Shown piece after piece: positions 37,844 through 45,425 of a stretch of 48,409 bases of DNA; position 1 is the first letter of the stretch; every line of letters starts with the position of its first letter. The position numbers and the translations under genes are program-made. The notes below the pieces were generated by a model. The model saw only the letters and a list, made by a program, of their open reading frames with translations. It was not told where the DNA came from and did no database searches. The stretch covers positions 1-48,409 of the forward strand of contig NZ_JJMU01000019.1 of assembly GCF_000757725.1 (NCBI RefSeq), given 5' to 3'. The stretch comes from Sphingobacterium deserti (GTDB lineage: Bacteria > Bacteroidota > Bacteroidia > Sphingobacteriales > Sphingobacteriaceae).

Positions 37844-39439
37844 ATGAAAACTACGTATATAAAACCTATCAAAAACCTTTTCTTTGGTCTTTTTGCGGTT
37901 GTCGCTATTAGCAGCTGTAATCCGGAGTCATTGACCGAAATGAACAGGGACGTCAACCGCATCGATGAGGTCATTCCTGAATACATGTTTACGGGTGCAT
38001 TGCTGGATCTTCCACAACACAGCTATACGGTCATCGCACAAGGTGTACAATATTTCTCTACCTATAAAGAGGTTGCTGGCGTGGGCGATAAGTACTATAG
38101 CTTTAACGGTACGGAGGCACCTTTCTTTTACTATACTGGCACCACCGAGAACAACCTGTGGATCGGCAAACTCAATCGCCTTTATCAAATACAAAAAGAA
38201 CTGGATAGCCAAGCCGAACAGGGCATAGACAATACAAACAAACTGGCATTGGTGCGTATCCTGAAGGTGTATTTCTATCATCAGCTTACGGATGTAGCGG
38301 GCGATATCCCATATTTTGAAGCCCGACTTGGGGAGCGAGGCACTTTGAGCCCCAAGTATGATACACAAGAAGCCATCTACAATGATCTGCTGAAGGAGCT
38401 TGATGAGGCGGCGTCTTCGCTTACCGCTAATAGCCCTAGCTTTGGTAGCGCCGATCTTTTTTTCGCAGGTGACATCGTCAAATGGAAGAAGTTTGCTTAT
38501 ACGCTGATGCTTCGCCTGGGCATGCGATTGACAAAAGTTGATCAAGCTACGGCACAAACCTGGGTCCAACGGGCAATTGCCGGGGGCCCTATGAGCGAGG
38601 AAGGCGATATTGCATACATATCCTACTCGGCCAACCCTGGAAGTCTGAATTACAAGATCAATAGCTTGGTGAATGGTGACTACAACACGCCGGGCGGCGA
38701 CAATGTCGAAGGGGGAAAATATGCGGCCACCTTTATCAATCACCTCAAAAGCACGGCAGACCCGCGTTTACCGGTTCTTTCCGTCGTATGGGTTAGAAAT
38801 CCCGATGGTAGCTACCGCGCGGATAACAGCATCGCTACCCAACGCGGCATGATCAACGGCAGCCTTAACACATTCCCTTCGGATTTTGATAGCTATTCAG
38901 AGCCATCACAGCTTTACCTCAACACGTCTTCGCCCATCATTATTTTGGGCCCAGCGGAAGCCTACTTGCTTTTGGCTGAGGCTGCGATCCGTGGCTGGTA
39001 TACGGGCAGTAGCGCCGCGGACGCCTATAATCAAGGGGTGCGCATGGCCATGAAGCAATGGGCACTTTGGCCCGACGTAGCACCGCACAGCGGACGAATT
39101 TCTGATCAACAGATCAACGCCTATCTCGCGCAAAACCCCTTCTTAACGTCAGGATCCTTTGATCAACAATTTGGCCAAATCAATACGCAGAAATGGGTAA
39201 GCCTTTTCGGTGACGACTATGAAGTTTTTGCTAACTGGCGCCGCACAAATTACCCAACGCTAATGCCGGTAAACTATCCAGGCAATGTTACGGGAGGCAA
39301 GATGTTCCGGCGTTTTTACATTCCACTGAATGAAAACCTTACCAACCGCGAAAACTATATGGAAGCCCTTCAACGTCAAGGATTTTCAGAATTTACGGGC
39401 GACAACCTGACTACCCGGGTGTGGTGGGATGCAGAATAG
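37844..39439 (+). CDS. SusD/RagB-family substrate-binding outer-membrane lipoprotein
   Basis: A 531-residue lipoprotein that caps the SusC barrel and binds the substrate. I start it at 37844, where MKTTYIKPIKNLFFGLF begins a lipoprotein signal with the acceptor Cys at residue 25 (AISSCNPES); the frame extends eight codons further into the susC end but that gives no better signal. The helical TPR-like core and family segments such as LNRLYQIQKELDS, YFYHQLTDVAGDIPYFEA and EAYLLLAEAAIRGW are clear (SusD_RagB/SusD-like type). It is ten bases downstream of susC and certainly its partner. Confidence 0.95.
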   Translation: MKTTYIKPIKNLFFGLFAVVAISSCNPESLTEMNRDVNRIDEVIPEYMFTGALLDLPQHSYTVIAQGVQYFSTYKEVAGVGDKYYSFNGTEAPFFYYTGTTENNLWIGKLNRLYQIQKELDSQAEQGIDNTNKLALVRILKVYFYHQLTDVAGDIPYFEARLGERGTLSPKYDTQEAIYNDLLKELDEAASSLTANSPSFGSADLFFAGDIVKWKKFAYTLMLRLGMRLTKVDQATAQTWVQRAIAGGPMSEEGDIAYISYSANPGSLNYKINSLVNGDYNTPGGDNVEGGKYAATFINHLKSTADPRLPVLSVVWVRNPDGSYRADNSIATQRGMINGSLNTFPSDFDSYSEPSQLYLNTSSPIIILGPAEAYLLLAEAAIRGWYTGSSAADAYNQGVRMAMKQWALWPDVAPHSGRISDQQINAYLAQNPFLTSGSFDQQFGQINTQKWVSLFGDDYEVFANWRRTNYPTLMPVNYPGNVTGGKMFRRFYIPLNENLTNRENYMEALQRQGFSEFTGDNLTTRVWWDAE

Positions 39440-39534
39440 CACCTTAAACCGCACACGATTTCTTTAGTCCGGCGGCACGTACAATTCGCCGCAGCGGGCT
39501 TCATTTTCATAAGTACAATAAAACTAATAAAGAC

Positions 39535-40758
39535 ATGCAAAGAAGAGACGTTTTAAAGTTAGTATCGGCTGCTTCCCTTATGGGCGGAGTATTAGGACCG
39601 AAACAACTGGCGCACGCTATAGATAAAAAAGCTGTTACAGCAGCATCACGCAATTTATTCAAAGAACTGGGCATCCGCACATTTATCAACGCCCGTGGCA
39701 CCATAACGGCCATGACAGGTTCATTGATGCATCAGGAAGTCTTGGACGCTATACAAGATGGCGCGCAAGCATTTTGTATGCTAGACGAGGTTCAGGATAA
39801 GGTGGGCGAGCGCATTGCAAAAATGGTTCACTCCGAGGCGGCAGTAGTTACATCAGGCGCCTTCTCTGCGTTGACGTTGGGCCTAGCCGGAGTATTGACC
39901 GGAATGGACGAGCACAAGGTTCGCCAGCTCCCCCACTTGGAAGGCACGGGCATGAAATCTGAAGTGATCTGCCAAAAATCCCATGATATCGTTTACAATA
40001 AAGCTTTAACCAACACCGGCTGCAAGATGATCATGGTAGAAAGTGCTGCGGAACTGAAAAATGCTATAAACGACAAGACCGCACTTTTATTTTTCTTAAA
40101 TATTGAGGCTGATAAGGGTCAAATTGGGCACGAAGAGTTCGTCAGAATAGGAAAGGCGCACAACATACCGACGATGATCGATATCGCAGCGGATGTACCG
40201 CCCGTGTCAAACCTTTGGCGCTTCAACGATATGGGTTTCGACTTGGTTTGTATCTCTGGCGGAAAAGCTATGCGCGGGCCACAGAGCGCGGGAATCTTAA
40301 TGGGGCGAAAAGCAATTATTGATGCGGCGCGTCTCAGTATGCCACCCCGCGGCTTCAACATCGGTCGCGGCATGAAAGTGAATAAAGAGGAAGTATTGGG
40401 GATGTATGTCGCACTTGAAAAATTTGTTAATCAAGATCATGACGCCACGTGGAAAAATTGGGAGGCACGCACAGCTAAAATAGCGAAGCGTATAGAGAAG
40501 CTCCCCGGTATTCAAACCCTTGTATTCGTGCCTAAACTCGGCAATGTAACGCCTAATCTGGAGATCTCTTGGAAAGCTGATGCTTTTAAATTATCCGGTG
40601 AAGCGATCGCCGAGCAACTGCGAAAAGGAACACCATCCATCGAGCTGGGTGAAGTTAAGAGCAATTCGGTATCGCTTACAGTATGGATGATGAAACCTGG
40701 CGAAGAAGATATTGTCGCGGAGAGACTGAGCGAGGAACTGCAAAAAGCAAAAGCGTAA
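39535..40758 (+). CDS. SelA/DgaE-like PLP-dependent lyase with a twin-arginine leader
   Basis: A 407-residue fold-type I PLP enzyme of the SelA-like group that includes D-glucosaminate-6-phosphate ammonia-lyase (DgaE) of the dga and EF_0837-type operons. The PLP lysine is K244 in CISGGKAMRGPQSAGIL and the ring-nitrogen aspartate is probably D216 in MIDIAAD. Residues 1-28 (MQRRDVLKLVSAASLMGG then QLAHA) form a twin-arginine-type signal, consistent with export of a folded, cofactor-loaded enzyme to the periplasm. It opens the enzyme block behind SusCD, with the amidohydrolase starting 17 bases later. Elimination of ammonia from an amino acid or amino-sugar acid is the expected chemistry; the substrate is unknown. 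Confidence 0.85.
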   Translation: MQRRDVLKLVSAASLMGGVLGPKQLAHAIDKKAVTAASRNLFKELGIRTFINARGTITAMTGSLMHQEVLDAIQDGAQAFCMLDEVQDKVGERIAKMVHSEAAVVTSGAFSALTLGLAGVLTGMDEHKVRQLPHLEGTGMKSEVICQKSHDIVYNKALTNTGCKMIMVESAAELKNAINDKTALLFFLNIEADKGQIGHEEFVRIGKAHNIPTMIDIAADVPPVSNLWRFNDMGFDLVCISGGKAMRGPQSAGILMGRKAIIDAARLSMPPRGFNIGRGMKVNKEEVLGMYVALEKFVNQDHDATWKNWEARTAKIAKRIEKLPGIQTLVFVPKLGNVTPNLEISWKADAFKLSGEAIAEQLRKGTPSIELGEVKSNSVSLTVWMMKPGEEDIVAERLSEELQKAKA

Positions 40759-40775
40759 ATCTTAAAAAGTACATC

Positions 40776-42089
40776 ATGCATTATTCAATAAAAATAGCAT
40801 CGCTGATGTGGATATTTTCCGTATTTGCATCAACAAATACGCTTCTCGCACAGGAGTATGACCTCATCATTAAAGGCGGACATGTGATCGATCCGAAAAA
40901 CAAGGTTGACGAGGTTATGGATGTTGCGGTGAGTGATGGCACTATTGCCCGTCTGGCCAAAAACATCGATACGGCTCAAGCCGTGCAGGTGGTTGATGCC
41001 CGCGGGTTGTATGTAGTTCCCGGACTTATCGACATCCACACGCACCATTTTTGGGGAACGAAACTTGACCAAAACTACATGAATGGTCCTAGCGCTTTTC
41101 CGCCAGATGGCTTTACCTTTCGCAACGGCATTACGACGGTGGTTGATGCTGGAAGCTCGGGATGGACATCTTTCCCTGATTTTAAAAAGCAAACCATAGA
41201 TTTATCTAAAACGAGGGTACTGGCTTTTCTAAATATTGTGGGCCAAGGAATGCGTGGTGGACCCTACGAACAAAATACGGCGGACATGGACGCTAAGATG
41301 TCTGCGTTAACTGCTCGACAATATCCAGAGCATATCGTCGGTTTTAAAGTTGCGCACTATGAGGGCTACGACTGGACGCCTGTGGAAAGAGCTGTAGAAG
41401 CGGGCAAACTGGCGGGTGGCCTTCCCACGATGATCGACTTCGGCGGAAGTACGCCCCCCCTCCCCATCCGGGAGCTCTTCATGGAAAAGCTACAGCCGGG
41501 CGATATCTTTACGCACGCTTTTGCCCAACTGGGCGCCCGCGAATACCTTGTGGACATGCAGACGGAAAAGGTAAAGCCTTTCGTCTACGAGGCGCGCAAA
41601 CGAGGAATAAAATTCGATGTGGGCTATGGCGGCATCAGCTTCGCTTTTTCACAGGCCATTCCTGCTATACGTGAGGGTTTTTATCCCGACGCAATCAGTA
41701 CCGATATTCATATCGGTAGCATGAACGGATCTATGAAAGATATGTTGACCGTGATGGACAAGTTTATGGCGATGGGCATGAGCCTGCAAGCGGTAATAGA
41801 AGCATCAACCTGGCAACCTGCTCAACTTATCAAACGCGAAGAGCTAGGCAATTTATCCGTAGGCGCTGTAGCGGATATCGCAGTGCTAGGTATCCGCGAG
41901 GGTAACTTCGGACTATTCGATTACATCGGGCACCGCATTACATCAAAAAAGCGCCTGGAGTGCCAGGTAACTGTGCGGGGCGGCAGCATTGTCTACGACT
42001 ACAATGGGCTTGCAAATCCATTGAATGTAGATTTTCGGAAATACCTGCGTGAGGAAAACATCAGACGGAAGACAATGCGTGAACATTAA
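40776..42089 (+). CDS. Exported amidohydrolase/deacetylase (EF_0837-type metallohydrolase)
   Basis: A 437-residue amidohydrolase-superfamily enzyme. I start it at 40776, where a Sec signal of 25 residues precedes QEYDLIIKGGHVIDP; the longer frame from 40683 overlaps the PLP gene. Metal ligands are H88 and H90 in DIHTHH, the probable carboxylated K191 in GFKVAHYEG, H247 in FTHAF and D310 in STDIH. This subgroup contains N-acyl or deacetylase-like enzymes found beside SelA/DgaE-like PLP enzymes. It would remove an N-acyl group or open a cyclic amide in the periplasm. The pairing with the PLP gene is conserved knowledge; export of both is notable. The substrate is unknown. Confidence 0.87.
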   Translation: MHYSIKIASLMWIFSVFASTNTLLAQEYDLIIKGGHVIDPKNKVDEVMDVAVSDGTIARLAKNIDTAQAVQVVDARGLYVVPGLIDIHTHHFWGTKLDQNYMNGPSAFPPDGFTFRNGITTVVDAGSSGWTSFPDFKKQTIDLSKTRVLAFLNIVGQGMRGGPYEQNTADMDAKMSALTARQYPEHIVGFKVAHYEGYDWTPVERAVEAGKLAGGLPTMIDFGGSTPPLPIRELFMEKLQPGDIFTHAFAQLGAREYLVDMQTEKVKPFVYEARKRGIKFDVGYGGISFAFSQAIPAIREGFYPDAISTDIHIGSMNGSMKDMLTVMDKFMAMGMSLQAVIEASTWQPAQLIKREELGNLSVGAVADIAVLGIREGNFGLFDYIGHRITSKKRLECQVTVRGGSIVYDYNGLANPLNVDFRKYLREENIRRKTMREH

Positions 42090-42113
42090 CCTGCCTTATC
42101 AAACTGGAAGACT

Positions 42114-42572
42114 ATGAAAAAGAACATATATCTTTTTTTGCTAACTGTCCTTTTGCAACAGGGCTGTACCGAGCACGACGAAACAACGGCGTCCAATACC
42201 GGACAAATAACCTCCTCGGAAGTGACTAACGCGCTGGAAGAATTGCGACAAAACTTGCTATCATCTCAGGAAGAACGGCTTCTTTCATTAACGGCTCCTT
42301 CGTTGTCTTACGGACACTCCTCGGGGATGATTGAAAATCGAGATAGCTTCATCGCATCGCTAACTTCTGGTCGGTTTAAGTTTGAACAGTTGGAATTTTC
42401 GGATGTAGCTATCGAATTGACGGATCGCGCTGCTATTGTACGCCATACATTGACCGGACGCAGTGCTGATGAGGGCAAAGCCCCTGGGGATGTGAACTTA
42501 CATGTGCTCTTGGTATGGTATAAGGAAGATGGACAGGTACGCTTACTGGCTAGGCAAGCCGTAAAACTGTAA
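42114..42572 (+). CDS. NTF2-like (DUF4440/SnoaL-type) lipoprotein
   Basis: A 152-residue lipoprotein. MKKNIYLFLLTVLLQQGC is a lipobox signal with the acceptor Cys at 18. The mature part is a single NTF2-like cone: a helix (VTNALEELRQNLLSSQEERL), the SYGHSSGMIENRDSFIASLTSG segment typical of DUF4440, and antiparallel strands ending LLVWYKEDGQVRLLARQAVKL. NTF2-like proteins bind small hydrophobic or acidic ligands or act as simple isomerases or dehydratases. It lies between the amidohydrolase (24 bases) and the MFS gene (four bases) and so belongs to the same transcript. Role unknown, presumably periplasmic. Confidence 0.82.
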   Translation: MKKNIYLFLLTVLLQQGCTEHDETTASNTGQITSSEVTNALEELRQNLLSSQEERLLSLTAPSLSYGHSSGMIENRDSFIASLTSGRFKFEQLEFSDVAIELTDRAAIVRHTLTGRSADEGKAPGDVNLHVLLVWYKEDGQVRLLARQAVKL

Positions 42573-42576
42573 TGGT

Positions 42577-43866
42577 ATGAGGAACACAAACACACTATCG
42601 GCAAAACGTTGGTACCGGCTATTGCCGGTCGCGTTTATCACGTACAGTTTAGCTTATCTGGATCGTGCAAATTTTGGTTTTGCCGCCGCTGGAGGCATGG
42701 CCGAAGACATCGGTATCACGCCTGCGCTATCCTCGCTATTGAGCTCGCTGTTCTTTTTGGGTTATTTCTTTTTTCAAATTCCGGGTGCTTATTACGCGTC
42801 CAAACAGCGAGCAAAGAAGCTGATCTTTTGGTCGTTGATACTGTGGGGCGGTCTGGCGGCCGCCACGGGGATGGTGAAAGAAACGTATAGTCTTATTGCG
42901 ATACGCTTTTTGCTAGGTGTGGTGGAAAGCGCAGTTATGCCAGCTATGCTGATCCTATTAAGCAACTGGTTTACTCAGCGTGAGCGTTCGCGGGCAAACA
43001 CTTTTCTTATACTCGGCAACCCCGCAACGGTACTTTGGATGTCGGTAGCATCTGGCTATCTCATAGATTCACTGGGGTGGCGTTGGATGTTTATTATCCA
43101 GGGACTACCCGGAATCCTTTGGGCTTTTTGTTGGTGGCGATTAGTAGACGAAAAACCAGCCGCCGCCAACTGGCTGAGCGATAATGAGAAACGTGATCTA
43201 GAAAAAGCCTTGCACGAAGAACAAACGGCTATCAAACCCATCACGAACTATGGACAAGCTTTCCGCTCGCATAGCGTTATTTTGCTTTGCGCGCAATACC
43301 TGCTGTGGAATGTGGGCGTTTATGGCTTTGTCATGTGGCTACCCAGCATCATCAAATCGGCGCCGAATATTAGTATGGTGACAACCGGCTGGCTGTCTGC
43401 TGTACCCTATGTATTTGCTATTGCGGGGATGCTCGTTGCGTCGGTCTATGCGGACAAAGGAAGCAACCGGAAAGGCTTTATCTGGCCATTCCTGCTGGTA
43501 GGTGCACTAGCTTTTTTTCTGTCTTACTTGATCGGCTCCTCGAACTTTTGGGTGTCCTACATTTTACTATCCATAGCCGGTGCAGCCATGTATACACCAT
43601 ATGGTCCTTTCTTCGCCCTGGTGACTGAAGTTTTGCCACGCAATGTTTCAGGCGGCGCCATTGGCTTGATCAATAGCATGGGTGCGCTTGGGTCTTTCGG
43701 AGGTGCCTACCTGGTGGGCATTTTGAATGCCTACACGCAAGGATTTGGCAGCTCCTATCTTTTTATGGCTTTGAGTTTACTGGCGGCAACCATGCTGACA
43801 TTACTTATCGGGCGGAAGCCTCGCGGACAGGCCGCGGAAACTATTCAAAAAAGTATAACAATTTAA
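42577..43866 (+). CDS. MFS transporter of the anion:cation symporter (ACS) family
   Basis: A 429-residue inner-membrane transporter with 12 helices. The opening helix has YSLAYLDRANFGFAA and the loop after helix 4 has the RFLLGVVESAVMPAMLILLSNWF region, both typical of the ACS family (glucarate, galactonate, tartrate and hexuronate carriers). ACS proteins take up organic anions with protons. Placed amid exported enzymes, it most likely imports the acid product of the periplasmic steps. It starts four bases after the lipoprotein gene and ends four bases before the RidA gene. The anion is not identifiable. Confidence 0.92.
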   Translation: MRNTNTLSAKRWYRLLPVAFITYSLAYLDRANFGFAAAGGMAEDIGITPALSSLLSSLFFLGYFFFQIPGAYYASKQRAKKLIFWSLILWGGLAAATGMVKETYSLIAIRFLLGVVESAVMPAMLILLSNWFTQRERSRANTFLILGNPATVLWMSVASGYLIDSLGWRWMFIIQGLPGILWAFCWWRLVDEKPAAANWLSDNEKRDLEKALHEEQTAIKPITNYGQAFRSHSVILLCAQYLLWNVGVYGFVMWLPSIIKSAPNISMVTTGWLSAVPYVFAIAGMLVASVYADKGSNRKGFIWPFLLVGALAFFLSYLIGSSNFWVSYILLSIAGAAMYTPYGPFFALVTEVLPRNVSGGAIGLINSMGALGSFGGAYLVGILNAYTQGFGSSYLFMALSLLAATMLTLLIGRKPRGQAAETIQKSITI

Positions 43867-43870
43867 ATTA

Positions 43871-44347
43871 ATGTATATGAAAACTACAACAAACGGACGT
43901 CGCTCCTTACTTAAAAAGATCGCTGCTTCGGCAACGGGAATCTTCGGCATGAGCTTTTTAGCAAAAGCAGAAGCCCAGATGGGGACTCCAGAAAAACAGG
44001 TTGGAAATATTACTACCGATCAAGAGATTCCGCTATTTTCCGGACATACCAAACAAGGCAATTTGGTATTTGTGGCGGGGAAAGGCGCTCATTTTAAAGG
44101 AGATGTTGCGGCACATACTAAGCATGTGTTAGATGAATTGGAAAAGGAACTGAAAAGTGCCGGCTCATCCATGGAGAAGGTATTGAAAGTTAATGTTTAT
44201 CTGGCCGATCTGGCGGACTATGACAAAATGAACGAAGCATACCGTGGCAGGTTTGGCAAAAAACCTCCCGTTAGGACGACGGTAGCCACTTACGGCGGCG
44301 TACCGGGGGATTCGTTGGTGGAAATGGACTGTATCGCCTATGTATAG
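43871..44347 (+). CDS. RidA-family enamine/imine deaminase with a twin-arginine leader
   Basis: A 158-residue RidA (YjgF/YER057c) protein. RidA hydrolyses reactive enamine/imine intermediates released by PLP enzymes, giving a keto acid and ammonia. The key substrate Arg is R135 in PPVRTTVAT, and the C-terminal acidic position is Asp (EMDCIAYV) where RidA has Glu. Ordinary RidA is about 130 residues and cytoplasmic; here residues 1-36 add NGRRSLLKKIAASATGIFG and end AKAEAQ, a twin-arginine-type signal. That points to the same compartment as the PLP enzyme upstream. A second ATG at 43877 is an equally possible start. Its stop overlaps the next gene by eight bases. Confidence 0.87.
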   Translation: MYMKTTTNGRRSLLKKIAASATGIFGMSFLAKAEAQMGTPEKQVGNITTDQEIPLFSGHTKQGNLVFVAGKGAHFKGDVAAHTKHVLDELEKELKSAGSSMEKVLKVNVYLADLADYDKMNEAYRGRFGKKPPVRTTVATYGGVPGDSLVEMDCIAYV

Positions 44348-45278
44348 GTTTTCGAAAGCACTATTATGCGCGATGGTGTGCGTAGGCTGGCAAATGGCGC
44401 CCCACAATGTGGGGGCGCAAACCTTGCCCAAAGTAGAGTTGACATTTTTGACCTCATCCTGGACTGGTGATCGCTTCGAGGATGGACGGCCGAAAATCGC
44501 TGATGATTGGATAAATCGTGCGCGCGCTATTGGGCTCGATGATGCCTGGACTATCTTGAAAAACAAGGGATACAACAACCAATTTGTTGGAGGCTGGAAG
44601 CCGCTGCATACAGATAAGCCCATTGTTGGCCGTGCGGTAACGGCTACATTTATGCCAAGCCGCCCCGATGTCGATCAACACATCTTAACACGTGGACACG
44701 CGAATGGTAGACAGGGGAATAGCAATACCTGGCCTATCGAAGTACTGTCCATCGGAGATGTGTATGTGGCCGACGGTTTTGGCAAGATTGCCGGGGGAAC
44801 ATTGATCGGGCAAACGCTGGGTAACGCTATTTACAACAAAACGGGGAATGGTGTTGTCTTCGATGCTTCCGTGCGAGATCTGGAGGGGCTGATGGAGATA
44901 AAGGGATTCAATGCATTTGTGCGTGATTACCACCCTTCTTACTTGGAAGAGTCTACGTTGATGGGGCTCAATGGCCCTGCTCGCATCGGAGAAGCTATTG
45001 TTTTGCCAGGCGATATGGTATTGGCACAGCGCGAAGGGGTGCTGTTTATCCCTGCGCACTTGGTAGAGCATGTTGTCACCCGAGCCGAATTCATTTTGCT
45101 GCGCGATAAGTTTGGTTTTGAAATGATTAAGAAAGGAACCTACAACAGTGGTCAAATCGATAACCAATGGAGCGCCGAAATTAAATCATCATTTTTGAAA
45201 TGGCTCCAAGAAAATCCAACAGATGTTAAATTGACAGAAAAACAGTTGGATGAAATCATGCAGGACAGAACCTGGTAA
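44340..45278 (+). CDS. Exported RraA-like (HMG/CHA aldolase superfamily) protein
   Basis: A 312-residue protein with a Sec signal (about 1-27, ending NVGAQ). The RraA-like domain (about 90-260) contains SIGDVYVADGFGKIAGGTLIG and the metal/substrate pair R179-D180 in FDASVRDLEG. RraA-fold enzymes include HMG/CHA-type aldolases and oxaloacetate decarboxylases, which act on pyruvate-type keto acids; others bind RNase E, but that does not apply to an exported protein. It is longer than the usual 160-220 residues because of extra N- and C-terminal segments. It overlaps the RidA gene by eight bases, is the last gene of the cluster and ends 58 bases before a strong terminator. Confidence 0.83.
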   Translation: MYRFSKALLCAMVCVGWQMAPHNVGAQTLPKVELTFLTSSWTGDRFEDGRPKIADDWINRARAIGLDDAWTILKNKGYNNQFVGGWKPLHTDKPIVGRAVTATFMPSRPDVDQHILTRGHANGRQGNSNTWPIEVLSIGDVYVADGFGKIAGGTLIGQTLGNAIYNKTGNGVVFDASVRDLEGLMEIKGFNAFVRDYHPSYLEESTLMGLNGPARIGEAIVLPGDMVLAQREGVLFIPAHLVEHVVTRAEFILLRDKFGFEMIKKGTYNSGQIDNQWSAEIKSSFLKWLQENPTDVKLTEKQLDEIMQDRTW

Positions 45279-45336
45279 TTTGTATGTAGCTTAAAAAACA
45301 CGTGGTTCTCTAAAAAAGGTTACTGCGATAAGTAAA

Positions 45337-45383
45337 GAGGAAAATCAATCTTACATTTTTAAAAATGCAGATTGGTTTTTCTC
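45337..45383. terminator. Strong bidirectional terminator
   Basis: A 47-base near-perfect palindrome. The outer arm GAGGAAAATCAATCT pairs with AGATTGGTTTTTCTC, and the inner arm ATTTTT pairs with AAAAAT. It lies between the convergent RraA-like and Gfo/Idh/MocA genes and should stop transcription from both sides. Confidence 0.88.
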
Positions 45384-45425
45384 GTCCCTACAGGTTAGCA
45401 TTTAAGGGCTATCTATTGATGGCGT

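Noticed and set aside
37928..38743. A 271-codon open frame on the minus strand opposite susD
   Set aside because: It lies wholly within the well-supported susD gene, shows no domain or leader, and is explained by the base composition of the coding strand.
32395..39439. Reading the sigma/FecR/SusCD set as a polysaccharide utilisation locus
   Set aside because: No glycoside hydrolase, lyase or carbohydrate-binding protein follows; the downstream enzymes act on amino or acid groups.
40683..40775. Upstream start of the amidohydrolase
   Set aside because: It overlaps the PLP-enzyme gene and would bury the signal peptide that begins at 40776.
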